Assembly: GCA_019420585.1 (NCBI GenBank)
Contig: JAHZGX010000004.1
Location: 1 to 64,000 of the forward strand
From: Prevotellaceae bacterium
GTDB lineage: Bacteria; Bacteroidota; Bacteroidia; Bacteroidales; Bacteroidaceae
DNA: 64,000 nt
Direction: 5' to 3'
Every line of letters starts with the position of its first letter. Position 1 is the first letter of the stretch. Position numbers and translations under genes: made by a program. Under the pieces are notes generated by a model. It ran no database searches. It saw nothing but the letters and a program-made list of their open reading frames with translations, and was not told where the DNA came from. This document shows, in pieces, positions 28,984 to 37,909 of the stretch.

Positions 28984-30285
28984 ATGAGCACAGACACACA
29001 ACTCATCATAGAAATCATCATAGTACTGTTCTTCTCCGCCTTCTTCTCAGGCACGGAAATAGCATTCCTGTCCAGCAACAAACTGAGATTCGAGATGGAC
29101 AGAGAACAGCAAGGATTCACGAGCAGGCTGATAGACACTTTCTACAACCACTCCAGTGACTTCATCTCCACCATCCTTATCGGCAACAACATAGCCCTGG
29201 TCATCTACGGCATGCTCATGGCCAGGCTGGTCAACAGCCTGCTGCTCACCCCCCTGGGCATACATCACCCTTACGGAGAATGCCCCAACGAGGCTGTATG
29301 CCTGCTCATACAGACTCTCCTGGGCACCACCATCACCATCGTCACGGGAGAATTCCTGCCCAAAACCCTCTTCCGCATCAATCCCAACCGTATGCTCACC
29401 ATCTGCGCCCTGCCAGCCTACGTGGTGTACATCCTGTTGTGGCCCGTCAGCAAGTTCACCAGTTCACTGAGCAAGGTCACTCTGTACCTGCTGGGACAGA
29501 AGCCTACCAAGGACACCTCCGACAAGACATTCAAGAAGGCCGACCTTGACTACCTCATACAGAGCAACCTGGATTGCGCCGAGGAGAAAGATAAAATCGA
29601 CGACGAGGTAAAGATATTCCAGAATGCGCTGGACTTCAGCAGCGTCAAGGTAAGAGACTGCACCATCCCACGCACGGAAATCAACGCTGTTGACGAGCAA
29701 ACCGACACGGCCACGCTGCTCAATGCCTTTGTGGAGAGCGGCCACTCCAAAATCATCGTCTACCGAGGGGACATAGACAATGTCATCGGCTTCATACACA
29801 GTTCCGAGATGTTCAACCTCCCTGCGGGCAGCGACTGGCGCAACTGCGTGAAGGACGTACCCATCGTGCCCGAGACCATGAACGCGCAGAAACTGCTCGG
29901 TACATTCATCAGCCAAAAGCGTTCCCTGGCGGTTGTGGTGGATGAGTTCGGCGGCACAAGCGGCATCGTGACCCTGGAGGACCTGGTGGAAGAAATCTTC
30001 GGCGACATAGAGGACGAGCATGACAACGTGTCATACGTGGCCAAGGACCTGGGCGGAGGCGAGTACATGCTGGCAGGCAGGCTGGAGATACAGAAAGCCA
30101 ACGAGACCCTGGGGCTTGACCTGCCCGAGAGCGACGAGTACCTCACCGTGGGCGGGCTCATCCTGCACGAGTACCAGAGTTTCCCGAAACTCAATGAAGT
30201 CATACACTTCGGCCACTGGGAATTCAAGATTATGCAGAAGACAACCACCAAAATCGAACTTGTGAAACTCAAGGTTCTGGACTGA
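28984..30285 (+). CDS. Hemolysin/CNNM-family membrane protein (DUF21-CBS-CorC)
   Basis: 433 aa. The N-terminal DUF21 domain (about residues 1-190) has several membrane helices, beginning IIEIIIVLFFSAFFSGTEIAFLSSNKLR. Two CBS motifs follow at about 210-335, with a CorC_HlyC domain at the C-terminus (GGGEYMLAGRLEIQKANETLGLDLPESDEYLTVGGLI). This family is implicated in magnesium and cobalt efflux or resistance; the hemolysin name is historical. It starts 12 bases after lptC in the same cluster. Confidence 0.9.
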   Translation: MSTDTQLIIEIIIVLFFSAFFSGTEIAFLSSNKLRFEMDREQQGFTSRLIDTFYNHSSDFISTILIGNNIALVIYGMLMARLVNSLLLTPLGIHHPYGECPNEAVCLLIQTLLGTTITIVTGEFLPKTLFRINPNRMLTICALPAYVVYILLWPVSKFTSSLSKVTLYLLGQKPTKDTSDKTFKKADLDYLIQSNLDCAEEKDKIDDEVKIFQNALDFSSVKVRDCTIPRTEINAVDEQTDTATLLNAFVESGHSKIIVYRGDIDNVIGFIHSSEMFNLPAGSDWRNCVKDVPIVPETMNAQKLLGTFISQKRSLAVVVDEFGGTSGIVTLEDLVEEIFGDIEDEHDNVSYVAKDLGGGEYMLAGRLEIQKANETLGLDLPESDEYLTVGGLILHEYQSFPKLNEVIHFGHWEFKIMQKTTTKIELVKLKVLD

Positions 30286-30353
30286 GTGGGAAGTTTCACG
30301 CATCATACCGCCACTTTTCAGGCGGCACAATAGGTAAATACACAAAATCTTCT

Positions 30354-30361
30354 TACCTTTG
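30354..30361 (+). promoter_or_regulatory. -7 promoter box of the PpiD-like gene
   Basis: TACCTTTG, 45 bases before the ATG at 30407, in the 121-base gap after the hemolysin-family gene. Confidence 0.55.
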
Positions 30362-30406
30362 TGAGCCTGTTTCGAGCAAAAAACAAAACAATAACACATA
30401 TAAACA

Positions 30407-32560
30407 ATGGCAACATTACAAAAAATCAGAAGCAACGGCAAAATCCTCGTCATCGTGCTGGGACTTGCCCTGTTTGCCTTTATCGCCGAAGAGTTTGTGC
30501 GCTCCCTGTCGTACACACAAAGCGAGAGCCGCCAGCGCATAGGCGAAGTGTACGGCGACCACATCAACCAGCAGGAGTTCAACAACCTGGTGGAGGAATA
30601 CACCGATGTGATGAAGTACGCCAACGGCATGTCAACGCTCAATGACGAGCAGACATCCATGCTGCGTGACCAGGTGTGGCAAACCTACGTAAGCAACAAA
30701 CTCATTGAGCATGAGTGCGAGAAACTGGGACTCACCGTGACCGATGCCGAGATGCAGTACATCATCAACAACGGGCGCAACATGATGCTCTCCCAGACTC
30801 CCTTCCGCAACCAGCAGGGTGCCTTTGATGCCAATCAACTGAAGCAGTTCCTCAGCCAGTATGACGAGGTGATGCTGAGCACCGAAGTGGGCAACGAGGT
30901 GAAGGAGCAGTACACGCAGATGTACAACTACTGGAAATTCGTGGAGAAGAGCATACGCCAGCAGACTCTGGCACAGAAGTACCAGACCCTGCTTGCCGGC
31001 ACAGTCAAGAGCAACCCCATCGCCGCCAAGGCAAACTTCGAGGGGCGCATCAATGAGAGCACCATCCTGATGGCCGCACTCCCCTATTCCACCATCAAGG
31101 ACGATGAGGTGAAGGTGACCGACAGCGAACTGAAAGCCAAGTACGCCGAGATGAAGGAGATGTTCCGCACCACACAGGAGACCCGCGACATCAAGTATGT
31201 GGACGTGGCCGTGACCGCCAGCAAGGCCGACGTGGAGGCTCTGAATGCCGAGATGAAGGGCTATGCCGAGTCACTGGCACAGGGAGCAAGCCCCGCCAAG
31301 ACCGTGCGTGAGGCCGCAAGCATCGTGGCTTACAGCCAGTTGCCCATCAGCACCAAGGCTCTGCCCGCCGACATCGCAGCCCAGGTAGACTCCATGGAAG
31401 TAGGCACGCAGAAGGGTCCCTACACCAATACTGCGGACAACACGATGAACATCATACGCCTGATAGGCAAGGTGAGCCGCCCCGACTCCGTGGAAATCCG
31501 GCAGATTGCAGCACCCGGTGCCGACATGGCTGCCGCAGAGAAGACTGCCGACAGCATCATGCAGGCACTGAACGCCGGTACCGACTTTGACACCATAGCC
31601 AAGAAGTACAACCAGCCCGGTGCCAAGACATGGCTCACCGGCGCGCAGTACGAGGGCATGACAATAGACGAGAACAACCGCAAGTTCCTGGAGACAGTGA
31701 CCACCGCACCCGTTGGTGCATACAACAAGGTGGTGCTCGACGGACAGGGTGTGATTATCGTGCAAGTCACCGCCCAGAGAGCCATGACTACAAAATATGA
31801 CTTGGCAGTCATCAAGCGCAGGATAGACTTCAGCAAGGAGACTTACGGCAAGGCTTACAATGACTTCAGCAGTTTCATTGCAGGCAATCCCAAGGCAGAA
31901 GACATCGAGGCCAACGCGGCCAAGGCAGGCTACAGCGTGCAGACGCGCTCCGCCGTGAGCAGCACCGAGCACAACGTAGCCAACGTGCGCAACACCCGCG
32001 AGGCTCTGCGCTGGATATTCAACAAGGGCACCAAGGCCGGTGACGTGTCACCCCTCTATGAGTGCGGCGACAACGACCACATGATGGTGGTCATCCTCAC
32101 AGGCGTGCACAAGAAAGGCTACCTGGCATGGGATGACGAGCAGGTGAAGGACTTCCTCACCAGCGAGGTACAGAAGGACAAGAAGGCCGCCATGCTGCAG
32201 GAGAAGATGCAGGCCGCCAAGAGCATTGCCGACGTGCAGAAGATTGCCGGTGCACAGACAGACACCATCAGCCACATCAACTTCAACAACAGCGCCTTCG
32301 TGACGAAGATTGGTCGCAGCGAGCCTGCACTGAGCGGTTCAGTGGCAGCCGCCAAGAAGGGTGACTTCAAGGCCGGCATCAAGGGCAACGGAGCCGTATA
32401 TGCATTCCAGGTCATCGACCAAAACAAGACCGATGGCAAGTTTGACCAGAAGGCCGAAGAGACCCAAGCCATGCAGAGCATGCTGCGCGGACTGGGCGGA
32501 TTCACCAGCGAACTCTACCAGAAGGCTGACGTGAAAGACAACCGCTACCTGTTCTACTAA
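30407..32560 (+). CDS. PpiD-like membrane-anchored peptidyl-prolyl isomerase
   Basis: 717 aa. A single N-terminal membrane helix (about residues 12-32) leaves a large periplasmic region. A SurA/PpiD N-terminal chaperone domain (GEVYGDHINQQEFNNLVEEY and LRDQVWQTYVSNKLIEHECEKLGL) is followed by parvulin-like domains, one near residues 335-450 (VEIRQIAAPGADMAAAEKTADSIMQALNAGTDFDTIAKKY). PpiD-type foldases help newly translocated outer-membrane proteins leave SecYEG. The gene has its own -7 box and a strong terminator. The parvulin active site is only partly conserved to the eye, so the chaperone role may dominate. Confidence 0.88.
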   Translation: MATLQKIRSNGKILVIVLGLALFAFIAEEFVRSLSYTQSESRQRIGEVYGDHINQQEFNNLVEEYTDVMKYANGMSTLNDEQTSMLRDQVWQTYVSNKLIEHECEKLGLTVTDAEMQYIINNGRNMMLSQTPFRNQQGAFDANQLKQFLSQYDEVMLSTEVGNEVKEQYTQMYNYWKFVEKSIRQQTLAQKYQTLLAGTVKSNPIAAKANFEGRINESTILMAALPYSTIKDDEVKVTDSELKAKYAEMKEMFRTTQETRDIKYVDVAVTASKADVEALNAEMKGYAESLAQGASPAKTVREAASIVAYSQLPISTKALPADIAAQVDSMEVGTQKGPYTNTADNTMNIIRLIGKVSRPDSVEIRQIAAPGADMAAAEKTADSIMQALNAGTDFDTIAKKYNQPGAKTWLTGAQYEGMTIDENNRKFLETVTTAPVGAYNKVVLDGQGVIIVQVTAQRAMTTKYDLAVIKRRIDFSKETYGKAYNDFSSFIAGNPKAEDIEANAAKAGYSVQTRSAVSSTEHNVANVRNTREALRWIFNKGTKAGDVSPLYECGDNDHMMVVILTGVHKKGYLAWDDEQVKDFLTSEVQKDKKAAMLQEKMQAAKSIADVQKIAGAQTDTISHINFNNSAFVTKIGRSEPALSGSVAAAKKGDFKAGIKGNGAVYAFQVIDQNKTDGKFDQKAEETQAMQSMLRGLGGFTSELYQKADVKDNRYLFY

Positions 32561-32586
32561 CAGGCCATACGGACAACAACCATACC

Positions 32587-32630
32587 AGGGGAGGCAGCAT
32601 CGTGGCAACGCGATGCTGCCTCCCCTTTTT
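32587..32630 (+). terminator. Strong intrinsic terminator of the PpiD-like gene
   Basis: A perfect 16-bp stem (32587-32602 with 32611-32626, core aggggaggcagcatcg) and 8-base loop, followed by a T run, 26 bases after the stop. Confidence 0.9.
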
Positions 32631-32685
32631 CTACCCTTCCCCACGGAGCAGGAAGGAAATGCAGCGTGCAGCGGCAGCCGACAGA

Positions 32686-32812
32686 GAGGCGCAACAACAC
32701 TGTTGCGGGGGACACAACAACTCTGTTGCGAGGGACACAATAACTCTACTGCGTGACGCACAATAGCCCTACTGCGTGACGCGCAATAGCCCTACTGCGT
32801 GGCGCACAATAG
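32686..32812. repeat. 23-bp tandem array 1
   Basis: About 5.5 units with an exact 23-bp period; the (t/c)tgcg element recurs at 32703, 32726, 32749, 32772 and 32795. Each unit has a dyad core: CAACAACTCTGTTG in unit 2, CAATAACTCTACTG in unit 3, CAATAGCCCTACTG in units 4 and 5. It lies between convergent genes, after the ppiD-type terminator and before the 3' end of the ABC permease. Confidence 0.9.
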
Positions 32813-32886
32813 AGAAGGGGCTGCCGGGGACACCATTTCAGGAAGTCCCGAGCAGCCCCGCGCATGACGTGCCCTCGCCAGGGAGG

Positions 32887-35250
32887 TCACTCATTGCTCC
32901 TGAGCGTCTCCACAGGATTTTCCGATGCGGCGCGCCACGTCTGCCAGAGGATGGAGAGCAGGGCCACCAGCAGGAGGATGAGTGCCGACAGGGGGATGAG
33001 GGGCCAGGGGAAGGGAATGACGTAACGGAAATCCTGCAGGTAACGGCGCATCAACCAGGCACAGGCGGGGGATGCCAGCATCACGGCCACCAGGGTGAGG
33101 AGCATGAAGCGCCTTGCCAGCCACCCGGCCACGGCCACGCGACCATAGCCAAACACGCGGCGCAGCGCTATGGCGCGGCCCTGCTGGGCGGTGAAGTAGA
33201 TGGACATGGCCAGCAGGCCCAAGGCTGAGATGAGCAGGGAGATGCCCATGAACACCAGCACCAGGAGCATCACGTTGCGCGTGCCCGAGAGGTCGTCACG
33301 CAACTGCTCGCTGATGTACTTCGCCTTGGCAACGTAGGGCAAGCCCACGAGTTCGCGGGCAGTCTCACTGTACACCTTGCCCACGGCCTGCCTGGCCTCG
33401 GCCTCGTCGCCGCGCACCTTGACCAGCATGTTGTAGATGTAGGGGAAGTCTTCGGGAATGAGTTCCACATAATTGTGGCTGTCCTCCATGGGATTGTCCA
33501 TGGCGGTGCCGCAGTTGTAGTCGGCCAGTACGCCGCACACTCTATAGTCCCGGCAGGTACCGATCGGGCGTTGTTCCTCTACGTAGGGCTGCTGCCGGCT
33601 CACCCCATAGCGGTCGCGCGTCTCCTCGGTCACGAAGCCCATGCCCGGGAGGGGATCAGAGTAACGCTCCAACTGCCGGAAGCCCAGCAGGCGGAAAGCC
33701 ACCGTGTCCACGCGCACGCGGCGCATCCATGACATGTTCTCCCCTTCGCGGTGCACGCCGTCATGCCCCACGCTGACGGGCAGGGAGCAGGCCATGCCCA
33801 CGCTCTCCACCTGGGGGAGGGCCTGCAGGCGGTCGCGCAGCAGGCGCTGGCGGGCGTTCTCCGTGCCCAGCTCCCAGGTGTTCATGCTCAGCAGGTGCTC
33901 GGTGTTGTAGCCCGTGGGGCGGGTGAGCATGTGGTGCATCTGCATGGCCATGCACAGCCCCATGCTCACCATGACCATGCTGACGGCACCCTGGATGACC
34001 ATGAAGAGGCGGCCGAGGTACATCTTGCCGCGCAGGCGGAAGTCGCCCCTCACCACGTCTATCGGCTTGCAGCGGAGCACCATGAGGGTGGGAGCCAGGG
34101 CATTGGTGAGGGAGATGAGCACCAGGATTGCGGGTACTGAGAGGAGTGCCGCGGCATCGGCGGGGAAGAGGATGCGGGCGGAGAGCCACTTGTTGAAGAG
34201 CGGGCGCAGGGCGAAGGCCACCAGGCAGCCCAGCGCGAAGCAGGAGAAGGTGAAGAGGAGGCACTCGGAGAGGTAGCGGCGGAAGATGCTCCAGCGGCTC
34301 TCGCCCACCAGCTGGCGTATGGCCATCTCGCGCACCCGCCTTCCCGTCTGCGCCATGGTGAGGTTGACATAGTTGAACAGGGCCGAGAGGAGCAGCACCA
34401 GGGCCACGGCCAGGAGGGCCAGCACGGTGGTGCGGCTGCCCTGGCGAAGGGGGAAGCTGTGGTCATAGGGCGAGAAGTAGATCTGGCTCAGCGACAGGAG
34501 GGAGGAGCCGTAGAGGAAGGAGCCTGAGGAGCCGTCGGGCTGCCAGTAGTCCCAGGTGTCGGTGTATGCCTTGAGCAAGTCCCGCTCCACCCGGGCCTGG
34601 GAGGCACCGGGGGCGAGGCGCACGAAGGTCTGGCACGAGCCGAAGTTGTCCATCTCTGCAAACATGTCCTCGGCCAGGGTGGCGTGCATCATCACGTCGA
34701 TGGGCTCGAACACGTCCCGCGGCCCCATGTCGGGCATCAGGCCGGAGACGCGCAGCCTTATCTTCTCAGAACTGCTCTTGTGCCAGACGATGCTCTTGCC
34801 CTGCACGTCCGTGGTGCCGAACATCCTCAGGGCAAAGGACTCGGAGAGCACGGCCGATGCCCTGTCCCGCAACGCCTCTGCGGGGTTGCCCTGCAGGAGG
34901 GGGATGCCCATGAAGGTGAGGAAGTCGGGGTCCACGGCGGCCGCCTTGACCTGGTCCCACTGCCCGTCGACGGTGACGTCGCAGAGGGGCACGGGCAGCA
35001 GCCTGGTCCATGAACTGATGGCGGGCATCTTGCTGAGCACGTTCCTGCCCGTGCCCCACGTCATGCCCAGGCAATTCCCCATGCCGATGGCGTATATGCT
35101 GTCGCAGGAGGGACTTGTGCGCCCCACGCTGTACTCGGTGCGTGCATAGGAGGTGAGCAGTGCCACGAATCCCAGTGCCACCGACAGTCCGAAGGCCTCG
35201 ATGACCGTGTAGAGCCTGTTCCTCTGCAGGAACTTGAAGAATGTCTTCAT
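32887..35250 (-). CDS. MacB/FtsX-type ABC transporter permease
   Basis: 787 aa. It has the MacB core layout in duplicate: a first membrane helix (about residues 20-40), a periplasmic MacB_PCD domain, an FtsX block of three helices (about 250-400: VLALLAVALVLLLSALFNYVNLTMAQTGRRVREMAIRQLVG), a second periplasmic domain, and a C-terminal FtsX block (VMLLVLVFMGISLLISALGLLAMSIYFTAQQGRAIALRRVFG). Such permeases use ATP in the cytoplasm to expel peptides, antibiotics or lipoproteins mechanically. The ATG at 35250 is preferred because it opens directly on MKTFFKFLQRNRLYT. The ATPase gene is upstream on the same strand but 317 bases away, separated by tandem arrays. Confidence 0.9.
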   Translation of the reverse strand: MKTFFKFLQRNRLYTVIEAFGLSVALGFVALLTSYARTEYSVGRTSPSCDSIYAIGMGNCLGMTWGTGRNVLSKMPAISSWTRLLPVPLCDVTVDGQWDQVKAAAVDPDFLTFMGIPLLQGNPAEALRDRASAVLSESFALRMFGTTDVQGKSIVWHKSSSEKIRLRVSGLMPDMGPRDVFEPIDVMMHATLAEDMFAEMDNFGSCQTFVRLAPGASQARVERDLLKAYTDTWDYWQPDGSSGSFLYGSSLLSLSQIYFSPYDHSFPLRQGSRTTVLALLAVALVLLLSALFNYVNLTMAQTGRRVREMAIRQLVGESRWSIFRRYLSECLLFTFSCFALGCLVAFALRPLFNKWLSARILFPADAAALLSVPAILVLISLTNALAPTLMVLRCKPIDVVRGDFRLRGKMYLGRLFMVIQGAVSMVMVSMGLCMAMQMHHMLTRPTGYNTEHLLSMNTWELGTENARQRLLRDRLQALPQVESVGMACSLPVSVGHDGVHREGENMSWMRRVRVDTVAFRLLGFRQLERYSDPLPGMGFVTEETRDRYGVSRQQPYVEEQRPIGTCRDYRVCGVLADYNCGTAMDNPMEDSHNYVELIPEDFPYIYNMLVKVRGDEAEARQAVGKVYSETARELVGLPYVAKAKYISEQLRDDLSGTRNVMLLVLVFMGISLLISALGLLAMSIYFTAQQGRAIALRRVFGYGRVAVAGWLARRFMLLTLVAVMLASPACAWLMRRYLQDFRYVIPFPWPLIPLSALILLLVALLSILWQTWRAASENPVETLRSNE

Positions 35251-35330
35251 TGATGATGTATCTTGTTGAGTGTTATTATGTTGATGAATATCTTGCCGCC
35301 CTTCGCCCCATCGCCCGGGAGGCGGGCTTT

Positions 35331-35456
35331 CATCACTATAGTGATGAAGATTCAAGACTATAGTGATGAAGCCTCAAGACTATAGTGATGAAGCCTCAAG
35401 ACTATAGTGATGAAGCCTCAAGACTATAGTGATGAAAACGCATCACTATGGCGGTG
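35331..35456. repeat. 22-bp tandem array 2a
   Basis: Six units with an exact 22-bp period; ctat(a/g) recurs at 35336, 35358, 35380, 35402, 35424 and 35446. Typical unit: ctatagtgatgaagcctcaaga. The dyad core is ACTATAGT, extended in the first unit to a perfect 20-bp palindrome (TTCATCACTATAGTGATGAA). Confidence 0.92.
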
Positions 35457-35466
35457 GAAAACCGGC

Positions 35467-35560
35467 ACCCCGGAGGCGAGGCTTCGGCGCTTCGGAGTCA
35501 AGGCTTTGGCGCTTCGGAAGCAAGGCTTTGGCGCTTCGGAAGCAAGGCTTTGGCGCCCAG
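35467..35560. repeat. 22-bp tandem array 2b
   Basis: Four full units and one partial unit, starting at 35467 (diverged), 35489, 35511, 35533 and 35555, period 22. Typical unit: gcttcggaagcaaggctttggc; dyad GCTTC-G-GAAGC in two units. It continues array 2a almost in phase, though the sequence is unrelated. Arrays 2a and 2b fill most of the gap between the ABC ATPase and permease genes. Confidence 0.88.
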
Positions 35561-35567
35561 GCTGTGC

Positions 35568-36254
35568 TCAGATGAGCCCCGGCTCGCCATCCACCACCTG
35601 CCCGTCGAACAGCCTCACTATCCGCTGCGCGAACGAGGCATCGTGCTTGCTGTGGGTCACCATCACGATGGTCATCCCCTCGCGGTTGAGCTGCTCCAGC
35701 ATGCCCATCACCTCCAGTCCGTTGGTGGAGTCCAGGTTGCCCGTAGGCTCGTCGGCCAGTAGCAGTGAGGGGCGGGTGACCACCGCCCGCGCCATGGCCA
35801 CCCTCTGCTGCTGGCCTCCGGAGAGTTGCTGTGGGTAATGATGCGCCCGGTGGCTCATGCGCAGCCGACGCAGCACCTCCACCACCCTCTCCCGCCTCTC
35901 CCGGGCCGGCACGCCCAGCGCCTTGAGCGGGAGAGCCACGTTCTCCTCCACGTTGAGGTCGTCGATGAGGTTGAAGCTCTGGAACACGAAGCCTATCCTC
36001 CCCCGGCGGAAGCAGGTGCGCGCCCGCTCCTTCAGCCCGCCCACCTCGGCCCCATCGAGCCAATAGCGGCCGCTGGTGGGGTTGTCCAGCAAGCCCAGTA
36101 TGTTGAGCAGCGTGGACTTCCCGCAGCCCGACGGCCCCATGACGGCCACGAACTCCCCGCGCCCTATCTCCATGCTCACCCCGTTCAGGGCATGTGTCTC
36201 CACCTCGTCCGTGTGGAACACCTTGGTCACATTCTCTACTTTAATCATAATCAT
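35568..36254 (-). CDS. ABC transporter ATP-binding protein (MacB/LolD type)
   Basis: 228 aa cytoplasmic ATPase of the MacB/LolD class. Walker A GPSGCGKS is at residues 40-47, the signature LSGGQQQRVAMARA near 140, Walker B LLLADEPTG near 160, and the switch His in VTHSKHDA near 200. The start could also be two codons later (MIKVENV). It pairs with the permease at 32887-35250; together they form one exporter. It is divergent from the two-component system, with the two -7 boxes about 100 bases apart, which suggests joint control. Confidence 0.93.
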   Translation of the reverse strand: MIMIKVENVTKVFHTDEVETHALNGVSMEIGRGEFVAVMGPSGCGKSTLLNILGLLDNPTSGRYWLDGAEVGGLKERARTCFRRGRIGFVFQSFNLIDDLNVEENVALPLKALGVPARERRERVVEVLRRLRMSHRAHHYPQQLSGGQQQRVAMARAVVTRPSLLLADEPTGNLDSTNGLEVMGMLEQLNREGMTIVMVTHSKHDASFAQRIVRLFDGQVVDGEPGLI

Positions 36255-36294
36255 ATATTCTTGTCAGCCCGCCCATCCATCCGGCAGGCAAGGG

Positions 36295-36302
36295 CAAAGG
36301 TA
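36295..36302 (-). promoter_or_regulatory. -7 promoter box of the ABC exporter genes
   Basis: The minus strand reads TACCTTTG, 41 bases before the ATG at 36254. Confidence 0.6.
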
Positions 36303-36401
36303 AGCACTTTCCCGGCACCCGCCGCCCTGCCGGAGGGGTGCTGGGGGCTGATTGGATGAATTTCACACACCGGGGTGTATGATAATTACACACTTCCTGC
36401 G

Positions 36402-36409
36402 TACCTTTG
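36402..36409 (+). promoter_or_regulatory. -7 promoter box of the two-component system
   Basis: TACCTTTG, 44 bases before the ATG at 36453. A palindrome-like stretch, cacaccggggtgt, about 35 bases upstream of it (36366-36378) could be a regulator site shared with the divergent exporter promoter. Confidence 0.6.
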
Positions 36410-36452
36410 CATCGGAAGAAGCATCACATCACCCACCTCACTACACACACGC

Positions 36453-36977
36453 ATGGCACAATATGGAACCATAGTGGCCGTGGACGACAGTCCCGCCATA
36501 CTCACCGCGCTCAGGATATGCCTCCGGGGCACCTTCGCGCGCGTGGTCACCCTCTCCTCACCCGACACCCTGCCCGCCACGCTGCAGCAGGAACGGGTCT
36601 CGGTGGTGCTGATGGACATGAACTTCACCCTGGGGATGAACTCCGGGCAGGAGGGACTCCACTGGCTGCGCACGCTGCGCCAGTTGCACCCCCACCTGCC
36701 CGTGGTGCTCATCACCGCCTATGCCGACGTGAGGCTGGCCGTGAAGTGCCTGAAGGCAGGGGCCTCCGACTTCGTGACCAAGCCCTGGGACAACGACGAG
36801 CTGCTGCGCACGCTGAAGGACGCGGTGGACAAGAGCGAAGAGATACCGTCGCTGGACGAGATGGAGTGCAGCCATGTGAAGCGGGTGGTTGACCATTGCC
36901 ACGGCAACATCAGCCGTGCCGCCGAGCTGCTGGGCATCACGCGGCAGACGCTCTATGCCAAGATAAACCGCCCATGA
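36453..36977 (+). CDS. Response regulator, receiver plus Fis-type HTH
   Basis: 174 aa. The receiver domain (about residues 5-120) has the acidic pair D11/D12, the phospho-acceptor D55 in VVLMDMNFT, and the conserved Lys in FVTKPWDND. A Fis-type helix-turn-helix ends the protein: VDHCHGNISRAAELLGITRQTLYAKI. The AAA+ sigma-54-interacting domain of NtrC-type regulators is missing, so the architecture is that of PrrA/RegA/ActR. It is unlikely to activate sigma-54 directly. The ATG at 36453 follows the -7 box; the stop overlaps the kinase start (ATGA). It probably controls the divergent ABC exporter. Confidence 0.88.
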   Translation: MAQYGTIVAVDDSPAILTALRICLRGTFARVVTLSSPDTLPATLQQERVSVVLMDMNFTLGMNSGQEGLHWLRTLRQLHPHLPVVLITAYADVRLAVKCLKAGASDFVTKPWDNDELLRTLKDAVDKSEEIPSLDEMECSHVKRVVDHCHGNISRAAELLGITRQTLYAKINRP

Positions 36978-37909
36978 CCATGCCCTCCACCACCGTCCCC
37001 CAATGGATGGAGCAGGCCGGCGGCCTGCTCCTCACCACGCTCCACCTGCCCCTGTGGCTCCTCCTAACTGTAACCACAGCACTAGCCGCCCTGCTGCTCC
37101 TGGCCCGCCTGCACCACCAGCGCACGCTGCGCACCAAGGCCTGGCTGATGAGCGAGGCAGTGCGCAACGAGGACTTCACCTTCCGCCTCTCCACACGAGG
37201 CATGCCGTCAGGCGAGCGCGCCCTGCTGGACACGCTCAACAACCTGGGACAGGAGATAGGCACACTGATGGACAGGCGCGAGGTGGAGTCATGGCAGAAG
37301 CTCACGCGAGTGCTCACCCACGAAATCATGAACGCCGCGGCACCCATCTCCAGCATCACGCAGGCATGGCTCGCCAGCCCGGGCATCAGCGGCTCGAAGT
37401 ACGAGGAAGGGCTGAAGGCCATACAGCACACCACCGCCGGCCTCACAGCCTTCGTGGAGAACTTCCGCAAGATGACACTGCTGCAGGAGCCCGTGCTGCG
37501 CGAGGTGAGCCTGGGCGAGACGGCCCTCTCGCTCCGCGCCATGTACCCACAGGTGGAGTGGCACGTGCACCTCGAGGAAGCCCCCACCGTGCAGGCCGAC
37601 AGCCAACTGCTGCGGCAGGCACTGGTGAACATCTGCAAGAACGCCACCGAGGCGGGTGCCACGCGCATGGGCCTCCACTGGAGGGGAACCGCCCTGCTCA
37701 TCAGCAACAACGGCAGCCCCATCCCATCCGACGTGCGCCGCCAGCTCTTCGTCCCCTTCTTCACCACCAAGCATTCGGGCAGCGGCATCGGACTCCCCTT
37801 CTCCCGCCAGATAATAATGGCACAGGGAGGAAACATCAGTCTCCTCCCTGTGCCGGTAAGTGGCTACCACACCACCTTTGCCATCTCCTTCAAGGACGGT
37901 GCACGCTAA
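36974..37909 (+). CDS. Sensor histidine kinase
   Basis: 311 aa. One membrane helix (about residues 22-45) and almost no periplasmic loop, so the signal is sensed within or next to the membrane, or through partner proteins. The H-box is LTHEIMNAAAPI with phospho-accepting His116; the N-box is ALVNICKNATEAG, and the G-box contains GSGIGLPFS. The first 11 residues (MTMPSTTVPQW) are short. It is coupled to the response-regulator gene by an ATGA overlap. The 3' end overlaps the convergent sulfatase gene by 4 bases. Confidence 0.9.
   Translation: MTMPSTTVPQWMEQAGGLLLTTLHLPLWLLLTVTTALAALLLLARLHHQRTLRTKAWLMSEAVRNEDFTFRLSTRGMPSGERALLDTLNNLGQEIGTLMDRREVESWQKLTRVLTHEIMNAAAPISSITQAWLASPGISGSKYEEGLKAIQHTTAGLTAFVENFRKMTLLQEPVLREVSLGETALSLRAMYPQVEWHVHLEEAPTVQADSQLLRQALVNICKNATEAGATRMGLHWRGTALLISNNGSPIPSDVRRQLFVPFFTTKHSGSGIGLPFSRQIIMAQGGNISLLPVPVSGYHTTFAISFKDGAR

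Noticed and set aside
32686..32812. CRISPR array
   Set aside because: Units follow one another at a 23-bp period with no unique spacers of about 30 bp, and no cas genes are present; the same holds for the other 22-23 bp arrays.
35407..35838. 143-codon plus-strand open frame across arrays 2a and 2b
   Set aside because: The translation is only the 22-bp repeat read in frame and then the antisense of the ABC ATPase gene.
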